Of a stretch of 64,000 nucleotides of DNA, positions 26,006-34,837 are shown one piece after another (within the stretch, counting starts at the first letter, position 1; the number at the start of each line of letters is the position of its first letter). A program made the translations under genes and the position numbers. The stretch covers positions 15,337 to 79,336 of the forward strand of contig JAVEZQ010000008.1 in assembly GCA_034002905.1 (NCBI GenBank), in the 5' to 3' direction. Below the pieces are notes generated by a model. The model worked only from the letters and a program-made list of their open reading frames with translations, ran no database searches and was not told the DNA's origin. Source of the stretch: UBA8914 sp034002905 (GTDB lineage: Bacteria > Pseudomonadota > Alphaproteobacteria > UBA9219).

Positions 26006-27739
26006 ATGCGATCAGGGGTTCTCCTATTTCTGTTGCCGCTTGTCTTGATGGCCGCTTGTTCGGATATCGATGTCTCTAAGGCACGTTCGACTACGGGGCG
26101 CGCGCCTTCGGTTGCTGAGGTTCCTGATGCTGATGAAACTGTGCGTGGGCCAGATGATCCACCCATCGTCACACTGGACATTGGATCGCGGTTGAAAGAG
26201 CGTCCTTTAACGCGGTCAGAAACTTTGCCAGGGGGAATAATAGTCCCCAATACAAATTTGAAAGCTGTTCCGGTTACGGCTGCGTTACAGGCCGTGTTAG
26301 ATGGAACCGATGTGTCCTTGTCATGGGATTCGAGCAATTTCGAAAGCCGACTGGTTACGGTTACAAATTTGAGTGGTTCGCTGCCCGTTGTTGTGCGGAA
26401 GATATGCACGTCGGCCAAAGTTTTCTGCAGTTACCGCAATGGCCTTTTAGAGCTTAAGGAGCGGGAAACCTTTGTGATAGATTTGCCCTCCATCCCAACA
26501 AAGTCAGGTGCGGCGGGCGCAACGAACACTATGGCGGATACGATAAGCCTCTTGTCTGGAGATCAGGCCAAGATAGATAATCAGGGCGGGAACCTTCTTT
26601 ATACGACGGATGTTGAAGGATATGAACATGTCCATGAATATCTGGATCAATTACGTCATGGACGCCCTCTCATTGTAATGCAGCTTTATATTTGGGAAGT
26701 GACGCTCAACAACGATCATGCAACGGGCATTAACTGGAAGAGCTTTAGTCTGGACGAGTTTGGTGGGCCCATGGAGAAATTGGCCATCAGTGGGTTGACC
26801 GGCTTTACGAGCCTGACAAGTCCGGGGGTCAGTCTTGGGGCGAAGCTTACGGGACGTGTTGATGCCGATACCGTTCTTCAATTTCTTGCAACGCAGGGGC
26901 AGGTGCAGACGGTTAGTAATCCACAGCTTACCTTTGTTTCCGGATCAAACGCGGAGTTTCGGGTTGGCGGTAAGCAACGTTATATCGCGCAGGTCGGCCA
27001 GCTTACCTCAAGCGTTTCGGGCACGTCGAGTTCGGGTGTCGGAACCAACACAGTTTCTACCGAAAGTATTGATACCGGTCTAACGATCACAACAAGCGGC
27101 CTTTATGAGGGGGGAGTCATTTCCGCACTTCTTGAATTGACGACACAGGATGTTGTGAGCCTCAATCCAACCACAATGGAAAGTGGTGTTACCGTTGACC
27201 TTCCCGAAACTTCGGAGCGCAAGGTCTCGACATCCATTCGTGTTCGGCCCGGAGACAATCTTGTTCTTGCGGGTCTTGTAACATCACGTGATGTGAATGA
27301 CCGTGATGGGATTCCTCTTCCTTTTGGAGCTAGAGTTCCAACCTTTTCACGTGATCAACTCAAGAATACAGAGCTTGTGGTTTTGGTTAAACCATCTGTT
27401 GTTGTTTTTGCCGAGAAAAAGATCGACCCTGAAGCGGAGAAACTCAAAGAACGCATGAAAGATGCGCTGAGCGAGCAAACGGCCGTTGTTATCGATAAGG
27501 ACGGGACAAAGATGATGCAGATTCCTGCTGATCAGGGATTGCAGACACCGACTGTTCCTGCTCCCTATCGCGCTGAGTTGATGGTGCCATATGACGGTCG
27601 TGCGCAGCCGGTTCAGCCGATGCCTTTGACTCCTTCAGAAAACGGAACAGCAATTGATGGACGCATGATGCAAGGAGGGTTTGGTCAGGCTTTTCGTGAA
27701 TTGAGCGAGCCGGATGATGGTCAAGTGGTGAAACAGTGA
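26006..27739 (+). CDS. Type IVb pilus secretin (PilN family lipoprotein)
   Basis: A 577-residue outer-membrane secretin like PilN of the R64 thin pilus. A lipoprotein signal ends in LMAAC, with C18 as the lipid-modified residue. An N-domain of about residues 80 to 260 precedes the secretin domain, where LQFLATQGQVQTVSNPQL and RPGDNLVLAGLV are the family's conserved strands. A Pro/Gln-rich tail follows. I choose ATG 26006 because GGGTGAGG is well placed. First gene of the pilus operon; its stop overlaps the next start. Confidence 0.85.
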   Translation: MRSGVLLFLLPLVLMAACSDIDVSKARSTTGRAPSVAEVPDADETVRGPDDPPIVTLDIGSRLKERPLTRSETLPGGIIVPNTNLKAVPVTAALQAVLDGTDVSLSWDSSNFESRLVTVTNLSGSLPVVVRKICTSAKVFCSYRNGLLELKERETFVIDLPSIPTKSGAAGATNTMADTISLLSGDQAKIDNQGGNLLYTTDVEGYEHVHEYLDQLRHGRPLIVMQLYIWEVTLNNDHATGINWKSFSLDEFGGPMEKLAISGLTGFTSLTSPGVSLGAKLTGRVDADTVLQFLATQGQVQTVSNPQLTFVSGSNAEFRVGGKQRYIAQVGQLTSSVSGTSSSGVGTNTVSTESIDTGLTITTSGLYEGGVISALLELTTQDVVSLNPTTMESGVTVDLPETSERKVSTSIRVRPGDNLVLAGLVTSRDVNDRDGIPLPFGARVPTFSRDQLKNTELVVLVKPSVVVFAEKKIDPEAEKLKERMKDALSEQTAVVIDKDGTKMMQIPADQGLQTPTVPAPYRAELMVPYDGRAQPVQPMPLTPSENGTAIDGRMMQGGFGQAFRELSEPDDGQVVKQ

Positions 27740-29076
27740 TGAGAGATTTTATTCTGCGAGGTGGTTTTGTTGTTATCTGTCTGCTCTTTCTGCAGCAGCC
27801 AGTTTGGGCTGCACGTGACGCGGCGTTCGTCTCTCCATCGGCGGGTTCTGCAAGCGGAGCTTCTCCTGACAGTCTTAAGGTTGAGCCCAAGAACGAGGTC
27901 GATGTTGGCGAAACGCCTGTCAATCTTGGCCGTCGTGCGACGTTCTTCTTTATAAACCAAACAGGGCAAGTCATTAATATCGAGAAAATTTCTGCAAATG
28001 GCGATAGCAATGTTAAAGCTGAAATCGTCGGAGATGATTGTTCGCGTACGAAAGCAATTTCCATTGCCAGTCGTTGTTCGGTGACAGTTGAGGCAACGCC
28101 AACCGGTTCAGGTTCATGGTCGGCCGAATTGCTTGTGACACACGATGCCCCCGACCGTATTGCCCGCGTGCGCATCATTGGAAAGACGGGAGGCAATCAA
28201 AAGGAAAGGCGTGACTTGGGGCTTTCTCTGAGCACAAAAGATATCAAGCCTATTGATTTCGGAGAAGTTGAAGTCGGGACAGATAAAGCTGTGCGCACGG
28301 CGCTTATGGTCAATGACAGTAACGAGAACATCAGTATTTTGTCGGTTGAAGTGATCGCGCCTGAAAACGGGCTAGAGCGGTTGGATCAAGGGTGCTTGCC
28401 GGATATGGATCTTAAAGTGGGTGAGTCTTGCCCCGTGACATTGATGTGGCAGCCCGAGGCTCGCGGCATGATCTCGACTGACCTGATCATTCGTCATACG
28501 GGACAGCTTGGCTTTGCGGTTATTCCCATTCGCGGTAAGGCAAAGGAACCCGTGGCCGATCCTTCACTGGCAGGAACGGCATCGGGGGGGGCAGGAAAAG
28601 GAGCTCCTGTTAAGATGCCTGATCTGAATGCCCCGCCGACACTGGATGATATCCAGCGTGAGATGCAAGGGAATCTTAGCCCGCTCTCTATTGCTGGCGA
28701 GCAAGCAGAAATGGTCCAGCGACGAAAAACGAAACCAAGCGAGGACGCTAGCTTAGGATCCTATCAACTGATCGGAACTGTTGGTAACCGCGCTATCATC
28801 ATAAAGCCGGATGGATCGACCGAAATTGTTTCGTTGGGGCAGGATATCCCTGAAGAAGGTGGAACTGTCAAGGTTCTCAACATAGCACCAAATGAAGCAA
28901 CGATTATGCGAAAGGGTAAGAAACAGACACTCCGTTTACAACCTTCTAATTTAATGACCAACAGGGCTCTTCAGCAGCGGTCCGGGGATGCGCGTGAAAA
29001 GGATAGCCTTCAAACCAACCGAAAGCCTGCACATATGCAGGAAAAAAGTTCAGTTGATTTACCGGTGAAGAAGTAA
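27739..29076 (+). CDS. Periplasmic pilus-associated protein with two ASH-like domains and a PilP/GspC-like C-terminus
   Basis: A 445-residue exported protein (signal peptide ending PVWA). Two immunoglobulin-like units resembling choice-of-anchor/ASH domains follow at about 40 to 135 and 160 to 270; each has a cysteine pair and the closing pattern of WxPxxxG-like strands. A linker leads to residues 330 to 400, where YQLIGTVGNRAIIIKPDGS and later strands resemble the GspC/PilP homology region that contacts secretins. It sits between the secretin and ATPase genes, where R64 has PilO/PilP. The function as secretin connector is inferred. GTG 27736 is an alternative start. Confidence 0.6.
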   Translation: MRDFILRGGFVVICLLFLQQPVWAARDAAFVSPSAGSASGASPDSLKVEPKNEVDVGETPVNLGRRATFFFINQTGQVINIEKISANGDSNVKAEIVGDDCSRTKAISIASRCSVTVEATPTGSGSWSAELLVTHDAPDRIARVRIIGKTGGNQKERRDLGLSLSTKDIKPIDFGEVEVGTDKAVRTALMVNDSNENISILSVEVIAPENGLERLDQGCLPDMDLKVGESCPVTLMWQPEARGMISTDLIIRHTGQLGFAVIPIRGKAKEPVADPSLAGTASGGAGKGAPVKMPDLNAPPTLDDIQREMQGNLSPLSIAGEQAEMVQRRKTKPSEDASLGSYQLIGTVGNRAIIIKPDGSTEIVSLGQDIPEEGGTVKVLNIAPNEATIMRKGKKQTLRLQPSNLMTNRALQQRSGDAREKDSLQTNRKPAHMQEKSSVDLPVKK

Positions 29077-30851
29077 TGGACGATTTTTTATCAAGTGATT
29101 CCGCTGAAGGGGATGCAGGGCAAGTTATTGCCATTCACGATGCGCATCTTGATAATGTCAAACCGCGTCATTATGAGCTCGCGCTGGCCGAGCAGGCAAT
29201 GCGTCGTACTACGGGGCGTTATCTTTCGATAGAGGAAATTCTCAGGCGCAATGGTTTCGTCGTAGAAGGCAGTAAGAGCATGCATGGCCGAAATGGCGTG
29301 CGTGAGGACCTTACGATGCAGTCCTTGCGTCTGTATGTTTCTGTGGCAACGCAGGCAGCCATGGGGCTTTGCTTGCTCGAACTCAAAGATGGTGTATTAC
29401 GGATTGCTGTTGGAGATCGTGTTGACGATGCCGATCTTTTGCGCGTTTCGGCAAGCCTTGCACGTGCCCACCATCAGGTCGACAAGATCGAGGTCGAGCC
29501 GTGGGACAAGACAGACTTTGCTCGGTTGATGCGCGAGCAGAGCGAAGTCGCGGGTGAAAGGCTTTTACGCGTTTTTTCGATGCTCAGCAAAGATCCTGAT
29601 GATGCAATGCTGATTGAACAAGCGTTGCATGACGTTTTAGCTGAAGCCCTGCAAACGCGTACTTCGGATATTCATTTTTCACTGCAAGAAGATGACGCGC
29701 GTTGCTGGATACGGTACCGTATTGATGGCGACTTGGTTTATAAACATTTGATACCACATCGCGTTATGGCCCCCTTAGTCACGCGCATTAAAACTGACTC
29801 CAAAATGGACGCCGCCGATCGTCAGCATCCGCAGGACGGGCGTCTTGGGTTTGAATGGCAGGGGCGTGTGATCGACGTTCGTGTTGCAACCTTGCCTGTC
29901 GCTCCTTCTGGCGAAAAACTCACCCTCCGATTGCTTGATCGTGAAAATCTGCGCAGTTTTGACGAGTTGTTTATGCATGCGCCTGTTGTGGCGGAGAAGC
30001 TACGGCGGGCTGTTCATGGCCATACGAAAGATGGCGGCTTGATTGTTGTGAGCGGTCCAACCGGTTCTGGTAAGTCAACGACACTTTATGGCGTCATTCA
30101 GGAAATTGATCGTTCGGCAAGAGCGGTTTATTCGGTTGAAGCACCTGTTGAATATGATATGCCTCTGGTTGACCAGACTTCGGTTACCGATAATTCGGCG
30201 AACACGATTGCCGATATTATTCGTGCCCTGATGCGCCATGATCCAGATGTGATTATCGTCGGCGAAATGCGTGATGGCGACACAGTTGAGGCCGCATTGC
30301 GTGCGACTGAATCTGGACACTTGGTTATTACCACAGTTCACGCTGTTGACGCTATTCATACACTTGATCGTATGGACGGGTTCCTTAGCTCTGACTATCG
30401 TACAAGTGGTCTTTACATTTTGGGTCATGCCCTTGTGGCTTCTCTTTCGCAACGTCTGGTTAAAACCGTATGTCCGGCTTGTCACCAGACCGAAGAAGCC
30501 CTTCGTGTATTTGGCTCGGCTGAGCGATGCAATGATATAGGCGTTTTGCCTGATGATAAGGTTGCCTTGGCCAACGGTCAGGGGTGTGACCTGTGTAATC
30601 GAACAGGATTTTTAGGGCGAACGTTGATTCTAGAAGCGCTTTTCCCTCCCGAGGATCAGGCCAGCCGGCGTGCAATTACCGAGATGCTTGTCTCGAACGT
30701 TTCATCTTCGATCGTCGATGTGCCGGGCACTTTTTTCTTGCCGCGTCGCGAGTCCATACGTGATTTGATTCGTCGCAAAGCTGTTGATGCCAATATGGGC
30801 GCCTCTTTGATGGTAGAAGAGGCAACGGTTCGTCACAACCGTATGAGGTAG
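29076..30851 (+). CDS. Pilus assembly ATPase, GspE/PilB superfamily
   Basis: A 591-residue secretion ATPase that should power pilus extension. The Walker A GPTGSGKSTT starts at residue 327, with the Asp box before it (APSGEKLTLRLLDREN), Walker B LMRHDPDVIIVGEMRDGD and a His box ATESGHLVITTVHAV. A zinc-binding Cys4 set near residues 466 to 510 (CPACHQ and CDLCNRTG) is typical of GspE/PilB. An N-terminal domain of about 150 residues precedes the core. It corresponds to PilQ of R64. The start overlaps the previous stop (TAATG). Confidence 0.92.
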   Translation: MDDFLSSDSAEGDAGQVIAIHDAHLDNVKPRHYELALAEQAMRRTTGRYLSIEEILRRNGFVVEGSKSMHGRNGVREDLTMQSLRLYVSVATQAAMGLCLLELKDGVLRIAVGDRVDDADLLRVSASLARAHHQVDKIEVEPWDKTDFARLMREQSEVAGERLLRVFSMLSKDPDDAMLIEQALHDVLAEALQTRTSDIHFSLQEDDARCWIRYRIDGDLVYKHLIPHRVMAPLVTRIKTDSKMDAADRQHPQDGRLGFEWQGRVIDVRVATLPVAPSGEKLTLRLLDRENLRSFDELFMHAPVVAEKLRRAVHGHTKDGGLIVVSGPTGSGKSTTLYGVIQEIDRSARAVYSVEAPVEYDMPLVDQTSVTDNSANTIADIIRALMRHDPDVIIVGEMRDGDTVEAALRATESGHLVITTVHAVDAIHTLDRMDGFLSSDYRTSGLYILGHALVASLSQRLVKTVCPACHQTEEALRVFGSAERCNDIGVLPDDKVALANGQGCDLCNRTGFLGRTLILEALFPPEDQASRRAITEMLVSNVSSSIVDVPGTFFLPRRESIRDLIRRKAVDANMGASLMVEEATVRHNRMR

Positions 30852-30857
30852 GGAGAA

Positions 30858-32081
30858 ATGAAGCTATTTCATGCAAAATATGTCCAGCAAACAACAGGTG
30901 GCGGTTCCTTGGTTCAGGAGGAAGACTTTTATTTGCCTGACGAACGTGCAGTCCGCCATTTGCTGAGGAGCAAAGGGTATTGGCCCGTGGTCATTCAGGA
31001 ACAAAAACCTCCCTTGTTTGAATGGATGGATGTTCGTTCGCGTGAATGGCAGATGCAACTTCTCAGAGCTATCCGTTTCCAGTCCGCGACCGCATCGGCT
31101 GGAACGGCGTTGATGAACATTATCGAGGGAGAAGATGACCCAAGGCGTCGTTTGGCCTTTCTTCCAACGCGAACAGTTTTGAAAGGTGGAGGGTCTTTTT
31201 CCGAGGCATTGCGCGAACTCAAGCTAATGGACGCGCCAACTATGGCCATCATCACCGCAGGAGAACGCGCTGGGGACCTCAAAGGTGTTATTCAGCATGC
31301 TATTGAGCATGTCGAGCAAAAAGGAAGCCAGTACAAGGCCGTTATTGCAGCATTGAGCTGGCTTTCTTTTGATATCATCTCGGTGGTGGGTACCATTTGG
31401 GGGAACCAATTTGGGTTTATTCCTTATTTGAAAGCGCAGGGGACAAAAAGCACAGAGCCTGGGGCTGCCGAAAAATTCGAAAATGCCGTTCAGATTGTCA
31501 GTGCAATCAATGGGACAATGCTGTTTGTCTCTTCGGTTATTATTCTGGCGGTTGTCTTTTTTGGCATATCTTATTGGCGGAATAGACACAAACAGGACCA
31601 CTTAACATCTCGGCTCATGATGAATATTCCGATGCTTTCAAGCTATTTTCAAAACATGAACATGAAGGACACTTGCAAGCTGATGTCTCGACTTCTTCAT
31701 GGTAAAGTGAATCTTTCGGATTCTTTAAAAATTATTATTGATAGCTCTGTCGAGCCGTCGACACGTTTTTATTGGTTGACTTGTCAGGCTAAAATCTTGG
31801 GCGGTATCGAGCCTGCGCGCGCTTTAGCTCAGTGGCCGTTGACAAAGGCTGAAAGAGATCAGATTGTCACGATTCAAATGGTCGACCAACTTAGTGAGGT
31901 GTACGCGGCAATCGCAGAAGAACGTAATTTAATGGCCAAGACAGACCAAAGAAAAATCATCAAATTTGGCATGTTTATGCTTTTTGCTTTGTCTGGCATT
32001 ACCGTTCTGACAACGATATACTTGCTCATGCTCCAGAATCAGAGTTTCCTCAATTCTATCAATGAAATGCGTGGTGGCTAA
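30858..32081 (+). CDS. Pilus inner-membrane platform protein, GspF/PilC family
   Basis: A 407-residue integral membrane protein of the T2SSF family; it corresponds to PilR of the R64 thin pilus. Two F domains are visible: one before the membrane pair near residues 165 to 245 and a second from about 260 to 350, followed by a C-terminal helix (MLFALSGITVLTTIYLLML). The motif AIITAGERAGDLKGVIQ is the conserved F-domain loop. It should couple the ATPase to pilin polymerisation. It starts seven bases after the ATPase gene. Confidence 0.9.
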   Translation: MKLFHAKYVQQTTGGGSLVQEEDFYLPDERAVRHLLRSKGYWPVVIQEQKPPLFEWMDVRSREWQMQLLRAIRFQSATASAGTALMNIIEGEDDPRRRLAFLPTRTVLKGGGSFSEALRELKLMDAPTMAIITAGERAGDLKGVIQHAIEHVEQKGSQYKAVIAALSWLSFDIISVVGTIWGNQFGFIPYLKAQGTKSTEPGAAEKFENAVQIVSAINGTMLFVSSVIILAVVFFGISYWRNRHKQDHLTSRLMMNIPMLSSYFQNMNMKDTCKLMSRLLHGKVNLSDSLKIIIDSSVEPSTRFYWLTCQAKILGGIEPARALAQWPLTKAERDQIVTIQMVDQLSEVYAAIAEERNLMAKTDQRKIIKFGMFMLFALSGITVLTTIYLLMLQNQSFLNSINEMRGG

Positions 32082-32082
32082 T

Positions 32083-33171
32083 ATGCTCAAAGCGCTGGTG
32101 GACGCCGTCAAGGCCTATTGGAACAGCCTCGGAACCAAGGTTGACCCTCTTGCTGCAGAATTGGGGTTGCTTAGTGTCGAGAGACCTCAACTGGACAGAA
32201 ACAAGAATTCTGTTGCAATGATGCAGTCACTTGTCGGAGGCATGGTTGGGGTTGCCGATTACTATTTCCCAGCTGATATTCTGGGAGGGTGTTGTCCCCG
32301 TATTCAAGGTGAAGAACAAAACATCGTTTGGAATGCAGCCGCCGAGGCTTTGGATACAGAGCGCGTTCACTTGGTATGGCAGGCCAAGAAGGACAAAATA
32401 TATTATTTGGCGGTGTCATCTGAAAGCATCCGTTCGCATCCCAACACCTGGTGTCCGTTTTGTTCCCTTTTGCCCGGAATGGATGATGCGGCCATCCCGC
32501 CAACTATATACACTCATTATAGCGAAGAAGTGGCCACAATGATGGCTATCACATCAGATTCGCTTACGATTCATCGTGGTACTTCGTCGGTTATCCGGGC
32601 GAAAGCGGAGCGGCTTGCACGAGAAAATAATAATGCGCCCCTTATTGACATGGTTCCCGACCTGATTCAATCGTTGCAGCCGGTTCCATGGTATTCCGTT
32701 TCGCTGTTTGAGGATCGTGCGCGGCGAATTTTGTCGACCCTTATGGTCTCCTCTGCGATAATTTTTACAACCATAGCCCTTTTTGTTTGGTTTGTTGCAG
32801 CGGTCTCTACGTTGAATGCCAAGGTCGATCTCGAAGAAATACGAGAACGCAGCAATGTAAAGACGATCGAATTGATGAAAAAGGTGCAGGAGCATCGTGC
32901 GAGCCCTATGCGAAAGCAAATAGCGAGTTTTGCAGATCTCAATGATGGCCTTCTCGCCCTGAACGGATATTTAGAGATGTATCAGATTGTAAAAGGAAGG
33001 GTTCTCTGGCGTGCAATTGTTCCAGGTAACGTTACCGCTGAACGCATCAAAGAGCTCGGTGGGCAGACTCTTGGTAACGCAGATATGGGTGTTATAATCG
33101 GAAATTCTCCCGATGCTTTGGGATCGGATCGTTCTGGCGATTCTAAGGGTCGTGGTGGTAGGAGGAGGTAA
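32083..33171 (+). CDS. Bitopic pilus-locus protein with a Cys-rich cytoplasmic domain
   Basis: A 362-residue protein that I do not recognise. A cytoplasmic domain of about 215 residues carries C70-C71 and a WCPFC pair (C124 and C127), which could bind a metal or form a redox pair. One membrane helix lies at about 218 to 241, followed by a coiled segment and a short periplasmic part, ending in a Gly/Arg-rich tail. The topology resembles PilN/GspL or PilO2-like assembly proteins that bridge ATPase and periplasm. ATG 32083 directly follows the platform-protein stop. Confidence 0.6.
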   Translation: MLKALVDAVKAYWNSLGTKVDPLAAELGLLSVERPQLDRNKNSVAMMQSLVGGMVGVADYYFPADILGGCCPRIQGEEQNIVWNAAAEALDTERVHLVWQAKKDKIYYLAVSSESIRSHPNTWCPFCSLLPGMDDAAIPPTIYTHYSEEVATMMAITSDSLTIHRGTSSVIRAKAERLARENNNAPLIDMVPDLIQSLQPVPWYSVSLFEDRARRILSTLMVSSAIIFTTIALFVWFVAAVSTLNAKVDLEEIRERSNVKTIELMKKVQEHRASPMRKQIASFADLNDGLLALNGYLEMYQIVKGRVLWRAIVPGNVTAERIKELGGQTLGNADMGVIIGNSPDALGSDRSGDSKGRGGRRR

Positions 33172-33173
33172 AA

Positions 33174-33695
33174 ATGTCACTGGATTTTTCTTCCTTACCC
33201 AAGATTCTCAGCCCGGCAATTCTAACAAGGGCCGTTCGTTCTTTTGACAAGACAGTAACCCTTTTTGTATCTGTTGGTTGGGGGGCGGTCATTGTTGTTT
33301 GGATTCTTGCGATTTATACTATTCATTTGTCGGTAACAGCTCGTTCTCAGTTAGCTGAAGCTTCTGCAAAGGAACCAAGCCTGCCCATCATAGAGAAGAC
33401 ATCTGTGCCTGCCCGACAAATCGAAAAAGTTATGGAGAGGCTTAAGAAAAAGTTTCCTGACGTTACCGTCAGCGCCGCGCGTGATTCGTCAGTCAATATT
33501 ATCGGGACTGAGGGATCGCGGTTTAAAAGCTGGATGTACGCCTTGAGTTATATTGAGATTATATCTCCTGAATATTACTGGGAAATCAAGGAGATGTGCG
33601 TTGGCGCCCATTGTGGGGCTAATTCGTTGATGAAGGTTGTCTTGACTCCTCAGAAAATCATTTTCAAGGCACCGGAAGTTTCCTCTGACCCCTAA
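33174..33695 (+). CDS. Bitopic PilO/GspM-like pilus-locus protein
   Basis: A 173-residue protein with one membrane helix at about 30 to 52 and a small periplasmic domain that includes a VMERLKKKFPDVTVSAA segment. Size and topology resemble GspM/PilO-type alignment subunits, but I see no diagnostic motif. Start 33174 is supported by a strong AGGAGGAGG. It follows the preceding gene by two bases and is the last gene of the tight operon, before a 200-base gap and the pilin-like gene. Confidence 0.6.
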   Translation: MSLDFSSLPKILSPAILTRAVRSFDKTVTLFVSVGWGAVIVVWILAIYTIHLSVTARSQLAEASAKEPSLPIIEKTSVPARQIEKVMERLKKKFPDVTVSAARDSSVNIIGTEGSRFKSWMYALSYIEIISPEYYWEIKEMCVGAHCGANSLMKVVLTPQKIIFKAPEVSSDP

Positions 33696-33893
33696 GACAT
33701 TCTGCCCTTTCTCAGAGGAATCTTATTGACATTAGGGACGGATATCTTACCTTCGGCAGGATATTTAGGTAATACGGTGCTTGATTCGTGTTTTGTGGTG
33801 GCCTATTGGTAATGATTAGTTAAGAATCGTCTTGTAGCTTTTCTACAGTTTATGTGTAGTCATAGCTCAAGGCTTGACAGCTAGGGGACGAAG

Positions 33894-34553
33894 ATGAGGC
33901 GATTGGACGAGAGTCTGTATGAGAACAAGTTGCCAAGCGATGCTGGTATTGCCATTGGACCAATTCTGTTCATCATCGCGGTTTTGGGTATTCTAGCGGC
34001 AGCTATCGCGGCGGGAAGTGGTTCCTTTACGACCAATACTCACGGTGAAAATACCAGAACAAGAGCAACGGCCATGATTGATATTGGCCAGAACTTGAAA
34101 ATTGGTATGGACCGTGTTGTCGGTCTAGGCACTGACATTGTGGATGTCGTTATCGATCCGACGGTGACGTCCGGCGACGATGCGATCTTTTCGCCGATAG
34201 GTGGTGGTATTTCGGCTCCTTCGGTAACAATGGCGGCGGATGCGTCATCTGATACGTGGCACTATCCGACGATTGCTGTCCCAGGAATAGGTACGGCATC
34301 AGGAAGTCGTGTTGCTGTTCTCCGTGTAACCGATGTTGTTTGCGATGAAATTAACTCCAAGGTCAATGCCATGGCTGCTGGCACGGCCAGTGGTGCTGCA
34401 GTGGATATTGGTGATTTTACGTCAACAGCTGTGAATGACGGTGCGGCATGGCCCAGTGATTTTGACGGAAAGCCAGTTGGATGTGTCTATAACAGCAATT
34501 CCACCTCGATCGCTGCGGGTTTCTATTTCTATCAGGTTTTGGCGGTCGAATAA
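33894..34553 (+). CDS. Pilin-like protein with an atypical leader
   Basis: A 219-residue protein. An 18-residue leader of mixed charge ends in DAG, followed by one long hydrophobic helix (IAIGPILFIIAVLGILAAAI, residues 19 to 38). There is no FTLIE motif and no glutamate at +5. The remainder is Gly/Ser/Thr/Asp-rich and contains a cysteine pair (C150 and C197), as in the D-region of type IV pilins. AGGGGAC precedes the ATG, and a strong terminator closes the gene, which suggests a separate and possibly abundant transcript. I infer that it is the main pilin of this locus. Confidence 0.65.
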   Translation: MRRLDESLYENKLPSDAGIAIGPILFIIAVLGILAAAIAAGSGSFTTNTHGENTRTRATAMIDIGQNLKIGMDRVVGLGTDIVDVVIDPTVTSGDDAIFSPIGGGISAPSVTMAADASSDTWHYPTIAVPGIGTASGSRVAVLRVTDVVCDEINSKVNAMAAGTASGAAVDIGDFTSTAVNDGAAWPSDFDGKPVGCVYNSNSTSIAAGFYFYQVLAVE

Positions 34554-34572
34554 TGTGACGCTTGAGTGAACC

Positions 34573-34602
34573 AAAAACGCCCCCGTCGAAGGGGGCGTTT
34601 TT
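34573..34602 (+). terminator. Terminator after the pilin-like gene
   Basis: A perfect 12-base-pair stem (AAAAACGCCCCC with GGGGGCGTTTTT) around a six-base loop, followed by further T-rich sequence. It separates the pilus genes from the DotA/TraY pair. Confidence 0.92.
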
Positions 34603-34741
34603 ATTTTTATGCTCACAATTTAATGGACATTTTAGACTAACCCTATGGAATAGCTAATCCTTCGTGTAAGTCATATCGCGTTCGTCTATGATTATTAACC
34701 AAACGCACGAAACTAATTAAAAACTCTTTAACTGATTGGGA

Positions 34742-34747
34742 TATAAT
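34742..34747 (+). promoter_or_regulatory. Candidate -10 element upstream of the first DotA/TraY gene
   Basis: A perfect TATAAT lies about 90 bases before the start at 34838, within an AT-rich stretch. No good -35 is seen at 16 to 18 bases upstream, so an activator may be needed. The terminator just upstream makes a separate promoter here likely. Confidence 0.35.
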
Positions 34748-34837
34748 AGTTAAATGGTGCGGGGTTTATCTAATTAGCGGTAAGTTATCGGATCCCATGG
34801 CAAGGCTTTACGGCAATAGACAGTAAGCAGGTGTTGA

